Assembly: GCA_025766275.1 (NCBI GenBank)
Contig: JAFKAC010000007.1
Location: 2,232,001 to 2,296,000, forward strand
DNA: 64,000 nt
Direction: 5' to 3'
Source: Lactarius indigo
Taxonomy: Eukaryota > Basidiomycota > Agaricomycetes > Russulales > Russulaceae
Shown here: positions 13,925 through 25,478 of the stretch, in pieces
Layout of the letters: every line of letters starts with the position of its first letter
How positions within the stretch are numbered: the first letter of the stretch is position 1
Translations under genes and position numbers: made by a program
Notes under the pieces: model-generated
What the model saw: only the letters and a program-made list of their open reading frames with translations
Database searches by the model: none
Told to the model about the DNA's origin: nothing

Positions 13925-14796
13925 AATATATATAGACGGAAGGACAACAATGTTGAGTGCGGTAGCACTAGAAGGGGGGGAAACTGTTTATCGCTCGTTA
14001 TTCGTGACGGACGGTGGAGCCTGAGCGATGATCACGATCTCCCAAAAAACTCAGTCTGGCCTGCTTTATATACGGCTGGGCATCGCGACTGAGACGGAAC
14101 TTGGAGACTCAGAGTCACGCACTGGCACGCGGTATCCCGGCGTTGGATGCCCAGCTTCGAGATTTTCTCGGTGAACCGTAACCGTTCAGGGTCCGTGGTG
14201 CATTGCTTCATTTTGGGGGATTACCTGTGACCTCAACCGCCGACAACTCTATGCGCCCAACCTTCTTTGTCTGACTCATGCCTGTATCATCATCATACGG
14301 TGCCTTTGTTCGGCGTCCTAGCTCTCCTGATTCGGCTAGGCGTACGCACGGGACTCGAAAGAACGAAACGAAAGCAGCCAAAACGCCATCAGGCGCTACG
14401 CAATTTCCACGACCAGACGAGGGAAGAGACGTGGCAGGTCCGTACAAGGCATTCGGAGGACTGAGTGTTTCGTCGCGTGTGCCTGGGGGCGCTTCTCTCG
14501 TCGATAACGGCATCCATTTCGTCTTCCTTCCCAGCCTCTTCAAGAAAATTTCTCGTCTGGATCGGAGTAGCAAATGAACATGCGACTCCGGTGGTGTGGG
14601 TCATCCGGAAAAGAGACGCACGGAGTGTAGGGAGGACTACGGTCGCCTGCTTCCGCCGTGGAGTCACCTCACATACCGTACCAGGACATGCAGTCGTCGC
14701 TTTAACCCCTGCGTCATAAATTGGCGACCCCCCTCCAATGCGGGCGGTCATACCGGATCCCCAGCCGATCTGCTGGGCAGAGCCATGAGGCAAGCT

Positions 14797-14814
14797 TATT
14801 ATAAATTTATAATA
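14797..14814. repeat. Perfect 18-bp AT palindrome
   Basis: TATTATAAATTTATAATA is fully self-complementary and lies in sequence that is otherwise balanced in base content. It stands 16 nt before the ATG of the 395-codon ORF. It could be a regulator site or a cruciform; nothing shows which. Confidence 0.5.
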
Positions 14815-14829
14815 GCTTTTTTGCCCTAA

Positions 14830-16017
14830 ATGAAACTCGTTCACACACATGCGCGCTCACTAGTACGCACCCACGGGTCGATCGTTTGTTGCAGTCTTGA
14901 TGTCACGGTTTTCATGCCCGACGGCAGTGAGGGAGACTTGTCTACACGACGATCCTGGCGCAGTATACCAGCGCCCGCGTTCTTTCCGTCACCCCAAGGC
15001 GATGACGCAGCTTTCATCCAACATATTACCCTAATCGGGTTCGACTTCCCAGGTCCGAGGTTCCGAGGTAGTACGTCCGACCTTGCACAAAACCGCAACG
15101 CCAGGGTGCACCACCGTGATGCACGAAGTGACCACAGGACCTCCAGGGCCGATAGTTCTGTGGGAAGCGGTTGCAAAAACGGTAAAAACACGAGGAAAAT
15201 TAAAAGGAAAAAAATAAATCTTATCGCTGCGTTCTGCCTCAAGGCAGCTTCTTCTGATCGCACCGATCGCGGAGGGTATTTTTTCCCTCCTCGCCCACCT
15301 GTATCAGCTTCCGGTCCTATTCCTGGACACATTGAACGGACGGCTGGCCGGAGCATATCGTCATCGTGTAGTCCCGTGTTAGAGGACCAGGTGGTCGTTT
15401 CTGCATTGCGATCCGGCACGTGTGCGCATCTCGAAAGCGCAGCTGAATTGGATAGACGCCCCCTAAGGATTCCGCTCCACGCCGAGGACGCCGTGTTGTC
15501 GGGCGTAGCGTGGAGCGGACGCACTCGATCGCTTCGGGCTCGGCCCACCCATTCCCTTCCCATGAGACCCGGACGTTATCGCAGGATGCGCCTCGCGATG
15601 CGATCCGTGGTCTCGATCGTCTCACCGAATCGCCACCTGTACGGCAGCGTGCCCCCCCTACGCAAACAATCCGATTTCCAAAAAAAATCAGCAACGAGAA
15701 GAGGCTATACAGACCCTGTCCCTGGGCCCGCGGGGTCCGGAAAGAACGAGCAGTTTCACAGCCTGGCCTCGCTTTGGCCGAGAGGGGGAAACCCTAACGG
15801 TTGGAGCGTCCTATTGTCTCCGATAAATGGAGCAGGATTTGCCCCAGACGTAAATGGAGAGATGCGCGGATCGCTGGGTGGGTGGCCAGGGTGTTGCGGC
15901 CAGGTGCCACAGTTTTTCCACCTCGACCAACTAACTCCACCACTATCTCTTCCAGGTACTTCCCTACAATCCCCATCGGGGCAAGTCATTGAGAAGCCAC
16001 AACTATTGATCGCCTAG
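14830..16017 (+). CDS. Orphan ORF, 395 codons, doubtful gene
   Basis: An uninterrupted reading frame from ATG to stop, with no motif I recognise. It contains a Lys-rich patch (NGKNTRKIKRKKINLIAAF) and much Arg, Ser, Pro and Gly. The opposite strand is also open for 240 codons (14841-15563), which is common when the sequence avoids stops for base-composition reasons. Against a real gene: no introns, no known domain, and a composition like translated noncoding sequence. For a real gene: a stop-free run of 395 codons is unlikely by chance at this base content. Confidence 0.25.
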   Translation: MKLVHTHARSLVRTHGSIVCCSLDVTVFMPDGSEGDLSTRRSWRSIPAPAFFPSPQGDDAAFIQHITLIGFDFPGPRFRGSTSDLAQNRNARVHHRDARSDHRTSRADSSVGSGCKNGKNTRKIKRKKINLIAAFCLKAASSDRTDRGGYFFPPRPPVSASGPIPGHIERTAGRSISSSCSPVLEDQVVVSALRSGTCAHLESAAELDRRPLRIPLHAEDAVLSGVAWSGRTRSLRARPTHSLPMRPGRYRRMRLAMRSVVSIVSPNRHLYGSVPPLRKQSDFQKKSATRRGYTDPVPGPAGSGKNEQFHSLASLWPRGGNPNGWSVLLSPINGAGFAPDVNGEMRGSLGGWPGCCGQVPQFFHLDQLTPPLSLPGTSLQSPSGQVIEKPQLLIA

Positions 16018-17422
16018 CTCGGCCCAAAACGCCAAGAGTAACAGGAGGTGCGCCTCTCTCAGTCAGGGTGGTCTGCAGGTGCGATATCGTGGTTTGCGCT
16101 TGCCTGATGTCGATAGGGCCCAGCTGATTGGCACACCAATAGTCGCTCACTGCGCTGGTCGATCAGAACTGGGGTCACGCGGGTGCGGACTAACCGCTCG
16201 CGTATCTTTTACTTCCTCACCTCGTTTTGGGGAGAAGTCTCGTTGGAACCTGTCTTATCTCAAGGCGGCCTCGTCACATCCTGGTGCGTTTCACAGATAA
16301 GCATCCGGGCCCCGACAAAGCAAGCCATGACACGCAAGCAAGCCAGACGGAACAGACCAGGGGAAGCGAGTCGGCGTCAGTTGCGCGATTGTGTGGGAGA
16401 AGACATGTCAGAATAACTCTGCATCAGAGCCTGAGATAGACTGCCAGAGAGGAGTATGGGCGTGGCGAACGAATATCATAATGGCTGGAGCGCGCACGAT
16501 CAAGGCGGTATCACTAACGGTATTGCCTCGGCCTGCGTGTACGTTGTCGCTGCTCCTCGTACCTATCTCGATTGACTTTCTATTTGTATTAGAGTTATAG
16601 TTATGGGGGAGAGGGAGGGGGAGGGGAACGCGTTTGGGGTTAGGATCAGCCGCCCGCGTCAAAACCAATTGCTGAAAATCAGATGCGGCAGTACAAGTAC
16701 TCTTGAAAGAGCTACTCGTAACTCATCAAAGTTTAGCACAGTCCGGTTAAAAAATGACAACACGTACAGGGCTCTAGGTCGTGGTAAACGATTTTATTGG
16801 GCTGAGGCCGCACTGCTCGGGCTCGTGGTTCTAAACTCATAAAGACATGTCAAGGCAAAGCACTGGCGCCGGCACGCACCCAGTTGCATGCGATGTAAGG
16901 GTGAGTGTGGGAGTTGGGGGGGAGCCGTGTTACGTGACGTAGGAATTTGCCTTCGCGACTTGTGACAGGATGTCAACCGCTAACGGCATGCATGTATGCG
17001 TGCTTGCGCGGCGAACAACAAAAAGACTTGGTTTATGGTTCTTCTAGATATCAAAAAAACGGGAAACGCAACGATTATGATCTGCTGAGATTAACGGAAC
17101 GGACAAGGGGAAAAGAACAACCATGGGATATGCCCTGATGCGTCAACGATAACACCCTTTGCTAGCCTAGCGAAATGGGGAGGCGGTAGCTAGTTTGATG
17201 TGGGTCTCACCTCCTTGTAACGTAACGTGATCCCCTGCTCGGTTTTCCGATCTTGGGAACCACCACGTCTGAGCCAAGGTCCGTTGACTGCGCAGAGAAT
17301 GAATTAGTACAAGAACAATTCAGGATCGGAACGACCAACTCTGGCCGACTCGGATATGGCAAGAGAATGTATGCTGCGTTAACCGGCGCCCCTTTGCGTC
17401 ACCCCATTTCTGTTGTTTTTCC

Positions 17423-17478
17423 GAACGCCTCCTCTCTCCATCAACGTGCGAAATAAGAAAGGAGGCGAGGAGGCGTTC
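17423..17478. repeat. Inverted repeat with 12-bp perfect arms
   Basis: GAACGCCTCCTC at 17423-17434 pairs perfectly with GAGGAGGCGTTC at 17467-17478 across a 32-nt loop. No gene flanks it closely. It may be a hairpin or a dimeric protein site. Confidence 0.5.
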
Positions 17479-17527
17479 AAGGTTGAACCCTAGAGCATCG
17501 ATTGTACTGAAGAGTGTCCGGTGACAG

Positions 17528-17591
17528 CTGACCTACCGCTAAAGTTTCTTATGAAACGGGTTTGTACCAAAGCGGTAGTTCGCCAGGTCAG
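17528..17591. repeat. Bipartite inverted repeat
   Basis: CTGACCT plus ACCGCT (17528-17540) pair with AGCGGT (17571-17576) and AGGTCAG (17585-17591). An 8-nt bulge sits in the right arm. It lies 50 nt after the previous hairpin, so the two could form one structured transcript, but I have no evidence of transcription. Confidence 0.35.
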
Positions 17592-18169
17592 GAGCTTATG
17601 ACATGAAGGCTCGTGTTGAAAACGAGCTCGCTGCTTAGAGGGGGGCCGTGGGATGGATGGGACCCCACCACAATGAACTTTACGGCAGCCGCGCGCTTAC
17701 TGCCCCAGGAACGCGATTCAGCGTCAATCGAACCAGAGCTTCAGTCGAGTTTGCCGCTTCCTGCCTAGATAGGAGAACGTTGGGATTTTTCGCAACAAGG
17801 TATACGAGCGCGCTACGCCCAAGGAGGGAAAAAACTCATACAATCATACAAGAGGTCCACGGTCCACGGTTCCATATATCGCTTATTCTCGGATGACGGC
17901 AATCTGAGAAGAGAAGTATTGGGTTGGCAAGGCGGAAATGTATGCGCTCCTGCAGAAATACGTGTAAGTAAGGCATAGGAAATACGAGAATGGAAGTAGA
18001 GCGGTGCTAGATACGAAGAAAGTGTCTGCCAATGCAAGAGATCGTACTGAGAAGGAAACTAAATGAGATACAACCACGATCAGACTACCCCAACTGCCAA
18101 TAGAGGCTCACATGCCCACACTTTTGTCGGTTCGCCGCCATCATCGCCATCGATGACTCACTTACCCCG

Positions 18170-19609
18170 CTACGATCTCACTCTCCCCCGCGCACTGCTC
18201 CCTCCCACACTCCCATTCCCACTCCACTTCCCGTCCTCCACCGCGCTGCCAATCTGAGACCGCGCATCCACATACAGCGAGAGCGACGACCCACTCCCCA
18301 CCGTGCTGCTCACGGGCCGGTTTGTCTCACCGGGGCGCAGGCTGCCTGGCACGGCCAACATAGGCGGGATTATGGGCAGTACTCCATGCTCGCCTGGCGC
18401 GAGGCGGGGTGGTGGACTCTCCAGCAGGTTCAGATGCACCTGCGGGACGCGCTCCCCGCCGCCGCCTGGCTTGAGCCGCGGTACGGGCGGGCGGAGCAGC
18501 TCACCATGCTCAGAGGGCAGAGGTGGCGGTGGCGGGGTCGGCGATGGCGGTGCGCCGTGGCCGGCAGTCGGCCGTCCGGACCCGGCGCTGTAGAACGTCT
18601 GCGAGGAGCGTGTCGACGCGGTCCCGGCGTTCTGGCTGTGGCTGAAGGACGGGTAGTGCTGCATCGTGGGCAGTGACGAGCCCTTGCTGGCCACTGAGGA
18701 GATGCTTTGCCGGAACGCGCTGATCAATGGGATACCCGCGGCTTTGGGGATGTGCAGCCAGCTCGCGGGCGAGGAAGGCGCTGGTGGAGGGGAGGGTGCT
18801 GACGTGGATGCGTGTGAGGATGCGCGTGAGGATGAAGGTGAGGAGATACGTGGAGGTGGAGGTGAGGGTGCGGGTGCGTGAGGTCCCGAGCTTGTTGATG
18901 TTGGGGACTGGCCGCGTGGTGGCGAGGTATCCATGGGCAGATCCTCCGGAAGAGTATCCATGGTCGCGCGTGCGATGCGTGGACGGGTCCGGAGGGGCTG
19001 CTGCGGAGCGGAGCGAGTGAATCGCGACCGTGATGGAAGTCTAGGTTCCTGAGTCGAGTAGGGGAGGGCGCTTCCGTGAATGACCTGAACGTCGGCGCGA
19101 AAAGATGCGGGGAGAGGGGGGAATAGACTGTGCTGGGGGTGGGTGGTGGGCTCGACTGGGTGTATGCACCTGGTTGCATAGTCACGGTGCTCGGCGTACC
19201 AAAGCGTGCGTGTTCTAGGTCGGAGGTGCTGAAGTCGGGTTCGAGGAGTGGGACGGATGCATCAGCAGAGACGGTGCGGTTGTGGACTTCTCTGCGACTG
19301 CTGACAGTCGTTGAAGTGACATCACTCGACGATGAAGCCTCCACCTGCTTGTTCTTGCGTCTGAGGGCCCGGCGCCGTGCAAAAGGAACGATTATGAGGA
19401 CTGAGGGCAACAATGAAGAGAAAACCGCCAACGGCAGCGACGATGATGATGGTAAGCTTGTTCTTGCTTGACGACCCGGGAGTCGAGGACTGAAGTGGCA
19501 GTCTGCTAGTAGGAACGTGAACGTGGCCTAATCAAATGACCGCCGCAGAAAAAAGGTCCCGAAGTTGACTTACAGCCGCCCCTGCTGCTGACGTTGTGGA
19601 TTCACTCAT
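18170..19609 (-). CDS. Pro/Ser-rich single-pass membrane protein
   Basis: The ATG at 19609 gives MSESTTSAAGAA, then an intron to an acceptor near 19531. The following exon holds a hydrophobic run (LPLAVFSSLLPSVLIIVPFA) followed by RRRALRRKNK, a stop-transfer signal. This predicts a short outside end and a long cytoplasmic tail. The tail is low-complexity (APSPPPPRISSPSSSR, PPSPTPPPPPLPSEHGE) and ends with GRVRS at 18170. A second frame over 19440-19480 also gives a hydrophobic segment (TIIIVAAVGGFLFIVAL), so the true acceptor is uncertain. A change of frame between about 19110 and 18990 needs at least one more intron that I could not place. I do not recognise the family; the shape resembles fungal wall sensors without their ectodomain. 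Confidence 0.6.
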
Positions 19610-20014
19610 CTTGGTCTTGGCACAAGACTATCGTTCGGCCCTCGCGCCCAAGTGTTTGACGGTGGTGATGCAGCACGCCGCCAACAGGCGGAGTGGGTGG
19701 GTGGGAGATTTGGCCGCTAAAGATGGACAAAGCTGAGGCTGTGAGTGGGGTGCCCAGTCGTCCGATGACCGTCGAACGTTCAAGCTTGAATGGCGGGCGC
19801 TTTTCCGATAGCTTTTATTGTTTTATTTTATTTTCTGCACTCATGAGAAGTTCAATCCGATCGTTTTAATAAAAAAAAAAAAACACGGATATGAGCGTGA
19901 ACGTGTGTAAAAAGCTTGGCCCAGGTTGAAGTTGTCGTGCTTGCGCCCGCCGACGCCACTTGGACATTACGAACAGCGGCCCGTTGAAGCCGCCTATTGT
20001 TTCCTTGATCTGCC
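19610..20014. other. Divergent promoter region
   Basis: About 400 nt between the membrane-protein gene (-) and the zinc-finger gene (+). It contains T/A-rich stretches near 19810-19885, including a run of 12 A. No gene is seen. Confidence 0.5.
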
Positions 20015-20556
20015 ATGAGCTCGCTACATTCTTGCCATTGGGACTGGTGCCGCTTCACCACAGTGCAACACAATGACCTTGTACAGCATGTCATGAAGGA
20101 ACATGTTGACACAGCAGAGCCAGTCAGGAGGAAGGATATTAGTCTTATCAGGCAGGTTGAGGAGGGGTCATTAGAATATCCAGGTTAGTTATTACCCCTT
20201 TAATTTATGCTAAGTTTCATGTCAATCTATAGGAGGTGCATCAAGCATTGAGGTCCCAACAAGCTCTCAACTGAATAGCTTCACAGGCTGTATGATCTTC
20301 TGTTATCAAGCTTTTCATCATCTCCTGATATCTACTTAATTAATAGCCCAATCTCCTTACTATCCATTGCATCTAGCTCTACCCAAATTCTTCCTGCATC
20401 AGGTTCTTCACAAAAGGCACAGACTACTAGTGATTTTGAGGTATTTGTTTCTCAACTCTCTACTCTTTAGTTTTGTTAATGCACACATAGAGTCAAGGTG
20501 ATCAGAACTTTGAGCTTCAAACACAGGCACAATATAAATCTCAGAATCTTGATTAG
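20015..20556 (+). pseudogene. C2H2-like zinc-finger gene, probably broken
   Basis: The ATG at 20015 opens MSSLHSCHWDWCRFTTVQHN, continuing DLVQHVMKEHV. Cys-x4-Cys-x12-His-x4-His spacing is that of a single C2H2 finger. An intron (GTTAGT...CTATAG) leads to GASSIEVPTSSQLNSFT. The next coherent stretch, LYDLLLSSFSSSPDIYLINS, is in another reading frame and no intron fits between them. A last intron joins TTSDFE to SQGDQNFELQTQAQ before the stop at 20556. So the gene seems to carry a one- or two-base indel near 20285. The body is clearly richer in A+T than its neighbours, which hints at a different origin or a decaying repeat. An assembly error would look the same. Confidence 0.5.
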
Positions 20557-21417
20557 TTGTAGTATTTTAGAAATTTAGTATAATAATTTTGCTTTCTGGT
20601 AACCTTTATATGTTCATATCACATTAAATATTATCATAAGCCAAATAATGGGACGTGTTTTCTCCCATAATGATTGTTTCTTTCTCAGTTGTTTAGTAGA
20701 GTCCGTTCTTGCAGCATACTACCAAGGGAAAGACCAAGGGTATCTGGGTCATTCTTCAATGAATTGATACCACACCAGACAACTTTTTTTAATTGACTAC
20801 CACACTGCCCACGGCAACATGTGCACTGAACAGGTTCTTATAACATTGCTCATAACTTGAATTAGGCCGATTCTATTTGTCGATATGCGTTGACCAGGAC
20901 TGCCATATTTGGGTCACGGTCTGGGTCACGGTCGTTCATAACCACTCGTCGGATTCTGGAGACCAGTCAGTCTTTTTGGGCAGCAAAAACAAGATCATGA
21001 GTCACAGGGTTACACTAGTCAAGTTCCCATGGTGGTCGAGGTATTTACCCTTACCACACCCCTAATCTGTCGTATGTTTGTCCTCATACTTTACATTTCA
21101 TCTGCCTAGGACGCGTATTTTTGACGATGTCCAACTGGGGTTGCACCTTTGCCGGTGCGACGGGCGCATGGGTCCACTATTGCAACAGCCCACGTTAGAG
21201 GAGATAATGAGGAGATCCTAGCTAGGCGCATCGTCAGATCCCGCGGCTTTACCTCAATCGAAGCCTCCAACCGAGCTTTGCTGTTTATAAGGAGCTTCCT
21301 ATGACCGGCCATTGACTTTCACTCTTTCCAGTGCGTTCTTGTGCTTCCAATTGCCGTGATGTCGGAGCCCTCGCCTTACGGCTGAAGCGTCGTCCACCAG
21401 CGAGAAACAAGTAGACT
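20557..21417. other. AT-rich intergenic region
   Basis: From about 20557 to 20720 the sequence is strongly AT-rich, then returns to the local average. No ORF with recognisable content is seen. The right end should hold the promoter and true start of the OPT transporter. Confidence 0.5.
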
Positions 21418-24400
21418 TTGAGACCTCAGAGAAGGCCTGTCACTCAAAGACTGACTGAGGAATCGACGACTCGGACTGGAACTGACGTTACGGATGTCCT
21501 CCAAAACGAGCGAGACATCGCCACCCATATCGTTTCCGTTCACGATGACCCCTCTTTAAGTCCTTGGACGTTCCGCTCGTTCTTCATTGGCTTTGGGCTC
21601 TCAGCATTTGGTGGTATCCTAGGTAAGCGTTGGTTCTGCTGCAGGGAACGACGCTAGCTCATTACACATAGCGGAGATCTACTACTTCAAACCCTGTGAG
21701 CAACGCTCCAATCCTCGTTGTCCGAACTCGAACCCATATTGTTTACAGACAACGATCTTTGTCTCTACTATGTTCCTCACAATCATCAGTTACTTACTCG
21801 GAATAGCCATGGAAGTCGCCATTCCTCGCTGGGGGTGGTTGCGCTATTTGAACCCAGTATGTACCTGCGGCTCTGCTTTTTTTTTTTCGGTTTATTAACA
21901 TGTCGTAAAAAGGGTCCTTTCAACAAGAAGGAGAACGCATTCATAGTCATAATGGCAAGTGCTTCCGCGAACGCAGCTCTGGGGACAGAGGTTCTCGCAG
22001 TGCAGCGGTTGTTCTACAATATCACGCCCAATGGACCCGCGTCCATATTCCTCCTATTTTCGAGCCAGCTCCTTGGATACGGTATCGGGGGGTTGACTGA
22101 GGCGTGCGTGTATCAACTCAGTTCAACGGGCCCGTCGTCTGACCCGACTGTTCGCTCTGCTAAGCGATCCTCTTGTACCCTTCGAAGATGCTATACCCGA
22201 CTGTGCTTCCCTTGGTCTCGATGCTTGATGCATTCTATAAGGAAGGGAGTACGAGAAAGTCCGACAGCAACAAAAAGAGACTGAGGCTGTTCTACTTTGC
22301 CTTCTTTGCGTACGTTCTTCCGTAGGGGTATGTGTGAGCGGGTCGTAACTAATCTGGATTCAGAGCCTTTATCTGGGAGATCTTCCCCGAATGGATGTTT
22401 CCTTTGCTTACCGGCTTCTCCGTCTTCTGTCTCGCCAATCCAAGATCCGCAGATTTCACGCGGGTGTTTGGCGGTTCCAATGGCAATGAAGGCCTAGGCA
22501 TTCTTTCCATTTGCTTCGACTGGCAGTATATCGCCGGACAGGTCAATCCGCTCGCAATTCCGCTGAGAGCTCAGGTATGTATTCGTCACTCGCTTTGAGT
22601 CTAATACCCGAGCCGACTATTGTTTCTAGGTTTCCATGTCTATTGGCTATGTTTTATGCGTGTGAGAACTCTGCATTTTATTTCGTTGCCACCGCTTGAT
22701 GTTTCCTGATAGGGTCGTCTTTATTGCTGTTTACTACAACAATATCTGGGAATCCAAGTCCTTCCCCATCGTAGGTCATGCCCGATTTCGTCGGATGGTC
22801 ACTGATATGCGTCTACAGCTCTCCCAGTTGTTGTTCTACGAGAATGGCACCCTCTACGACCAGCTCCTCATTCTCAATGACAATTTGGAGGTCGATTCGA
22901 CCCTACTTGCGGAGCAGGGGCTCCCCTTCTATGCTGGAACATGGGTCACATACTTACTGACCTCTAACATCGGGATGGCTGCCACCTTTACCCACCTTTT
23001 ATTGTGGAACCGAGACGACCTCCGCGCGGCGTGGAGCTGGATGAACAAGGACTCGATCAAGCAGATGTGGACAGAATTCGATTGGCGGTCCTGGAAGGCC
23101 AGTGGCAACAGACAGGTGTCTCCTGATGACGATCTGGACCCTCACTACCGGGAGATGCTCAAGGTATTTTTCTGTTCTGTTCAAAAACCTAACGAACGAA
23201 ATAATCCCCTCACAGTATCCAGACGCCCCGAATAGTTGGTATGGTGTCGTTCTGGTATTCTCAATTATCACCGCCGTGGCCGTCATGTACAAAACCGATT
23301 CAACGCTCCCGTGGTGAGTATAGACGGAAATGTAACTCCTCGTTATAAGCTTATCGACCTACCTTCTCCCTTCTATAGGTGGGGTTTCGTCGTTGCGTGT
23401 TTGCTGGCCGTCGTCTCCGTTTTGTTCTTCGGGACACTTTTTGCCATGACTGGCCTTAGTTTCGTCATCCAGCCATTCGTCCAGATGATCGGTGGATTCT
23501 TGAACCCGGGAAAGCCCATGGCGAATATGTACTTTGTGCTGTTCAGCTACAGTGAGTGCTACCAATGCCTGTTTGTGTACGGCCACCATTGCTCAATTTG
23601 TGGGAAATTAGACTCGGTGACTCAGGCCGGGCTGCTGCTCAAGGACTTGAAGATCGCACAGTGTGAGTATTCATCGTTGCCGTGTATTCGGTATCTCATC
23701 CCTGCGTTCATCAGATACAAAACTCCCTCCTCGTGCGGCGTTCACAGCGCAGATCATCGGCACATTATTTGGTTCAATTCTAAACTACAGTGTGTCTTTT
23801 TATCATTATTATTTTCGGATTCCAGAACTAACGCGTATCAGTCATGATGAACTCTATCATCGACAATCAACGTGAGATCCTCTTATCGGTTCAGGGAACG
23901 AACGTCTGGTCTGGTCAGCAAGCACAATATTATAATTCTCAGTCTATCGCATGGGGCGGTCTTGCAAACGAACTCTTCGCCCACGGAAAGCGTTATCAAT
24001 GGGTCTCTTGGGGCTACGTCATTGGCTTCTTCGTACCCATTCCGTTCTGGCTTATCCACCGGTTTACCCAAAACTTCGCGCCGATTACTTGTACACCCCG
24101 ATCATCGCGTGAGTCTAGAACCGTCTCGATCCCCTCTTTTTTCCTAGCTGACCTTGTTCATGTTTTTTTGTTGGATAGATACTACATGGGCTGCCTTTGT
24201 GCAGGGATAAATTCTTCGGTGACGTCGTACCTTATAGTCGCGTATCTCTCCCAGTGGTATCTACGCACGCGGCACCCCAAATGGTTCGCAAGGTACAACT
24301 ACATCCTCGGTGCAGGTGCGTTCGTTTCTGTATTTACTAAGGGCGCGCAGCTGTACTGAGAGGAACCTCGTGCAGCGCTTGATGGTGGAACACAAGTCAT

Positions 24401-24515
24401 GGTGTTTATCCTGTCGTTCGCGGTCCAAGGCGCGGCGGGAACTTCCCACTTGTTCCCGCACTGGTGGGGCGCGAACCAGAACGGTAACTACGACCGGTGT
24501 GCAGTCGTCGATTGA
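21418..24515 (+). CDS. OPT family oligopeptide transporter
   Basis: A proton-coupled importer of small peptides (or peptide-like siderophores and glutathione) of the OPT family. Motifs in order: SPWTFRSFFIGFGLSAFGG (first helix), EVAIPRWGWLRYLNPGPFN with the family signature NPGPFNxKE, FDWQYIAGQVNPLAIPL, LPFYAGTWVTYLLTSNIG and ALRAAW-like WNRDDLRAAWSWM. Later come MTGLSFVIQPFVQMIGG, QSIAWGGLANELFAHGKRY, and the C-terminal HLFPHWWGANQNGNYDRC. The stop is at 24515. About nine introns are needed. The 5' end is unresolved: an ATG at 21359 opens MSEPSPYG but meets a stop. The frame AEASSTSEKQVDFETSEKA (21381 on) looks coding but does not join cleanly to the main frame. A missed intron or small indels could explain this. 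The body looks intact. Confidence 0.9.
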
Positions 24516-25478
24516 TTCCCAATCGAGTGCGTGACACGCTTTTATTCGGAGCGAATATCCCGCAAAAAGTCGTCATGCGGGGTTACGCATACTGTACTAG
24601 CAGACGGTCCTGGGAACGTGTTATAATTTATCATCCCCGTATTCGAGTTCGATATACAGTAGTGTTCTATGCCCACCTAGTATTGTCTGTCGCAATTCAA
24701 TCATAGCGCTTTGATACCGTGATTTATCTATTCTTGCATGAAGATCTCCCACGGTGAGTACCAAGAAGCTGGGCTGTCAGTATATGCAGGGCATAGTTGA
24801 GAGCCACGAGTACAACGCTGCAGGAACTGCTCAATTGGCATCGTGTAGCCACCCATTGGAGGCATGAAAAGAGGGACAATTGACGCAGTTAGGCAATTCA
24901 AGAGGTAACCGTATGACAGCGAAGGCAGAGACGAGGGTCGCCTGAACAGAAAATGGTTCTATGAGGGTACTCCGACAAACTGAAACCAAATTCGTCGTTC
25001 CTCCTTGAGTGATCACTGAGCTCACTGAGCCTAAGTTTCCACAGGTTTATCAAGCCGATTCGAGCAGTAAGACCACGATACCACCGGCAAAATCTTGATA
25101 AGATGGAAGGAAGACATCGCAAGAGAAAAAAAAGGGAAAAATACACGGGAATGCGCAACTGATACTTATACCGACTATAGTAGTACCGACTCGGATGCAA
25201 TAATTTCTGACAGCAAAGACGTCCGAACCCAGAATAACCGGTCCTTCTGCACGCAACGCGCAGGATGCAGAATTCTAATGGCGTAGCGTGACGGAAAATC
25301 TTTCGTGGTAGGTTGGTCACGGCTGACGGCGGTTACGTGCCCCCTTTTGTTCTCGTGGTCGCTTTTGGTCACGTGACACTGTGGGAACCAAACCTACTGA
25401 CGTAGAATACCTACACATACACAAATACAGACGCGTAAACCATTGACTACAACAATGGTTCGCCAACACACAGACGCC
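24516..25478. other. Intergenic region, about 960 nt
   Basis: This region separates the 3' ends of the OPT gene and of oxygenase copy 1. A 140-codon minus ORF (24898-25320) has no motif I recognise. The E-box at 25368-25377 marks the left edge of the duplicated block. Confidence 0.5.
25368..25377. promoter_or_regulatory. GTCACGTGAC palindrome, left copy
   Basis: The same 10-bp CACGTG palindrome as upstream of mtHsp70. Here it lies about 100 nt after the stop of oxygenase copy 1. A second copy sits at the matching place after oxygenase copy 2 (33413-33422), so it belongs to the duplicated block. Confidence 0.45.

Larger units (their letters stand above)
13925..18169. other. Gene-poor region of 4.2 kb
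   Basis: No recognisable gene lies here. The region holds one long orphan ORF (14830-16017), an AT palindrome (14797-14814) and two hairpin-forming repeats (17423-17478 and 17528-17591), listed separately. The left end is the promoter of the MATE gene, with a TATATATA-like run near 13925-13935. Confidence 0.6.

Noticed and set aside
14841..15563. 240-codon minus ORF opposite the orphan ORF
   Set aside because: No motif is visible except a hydrophobic patch (FIFFLLIFLVFLPFL) that simply mirrors the Lys-rich patch on the other strand.
18724..18960. His-rich HPHLHLH repeats as a metal-binding protein
   Set aside because: This is the out-of-frame reading of the Pro/Ser-rich tail; the repeat comes from GTG-rich low-complexity DNA.
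24898..25320. 140-codon minus ORF with Arg/Tyr/Phe-rich content
   Set aside because: There is no ATG start, no motif and no flanking exon. It lies in a 3' flank.
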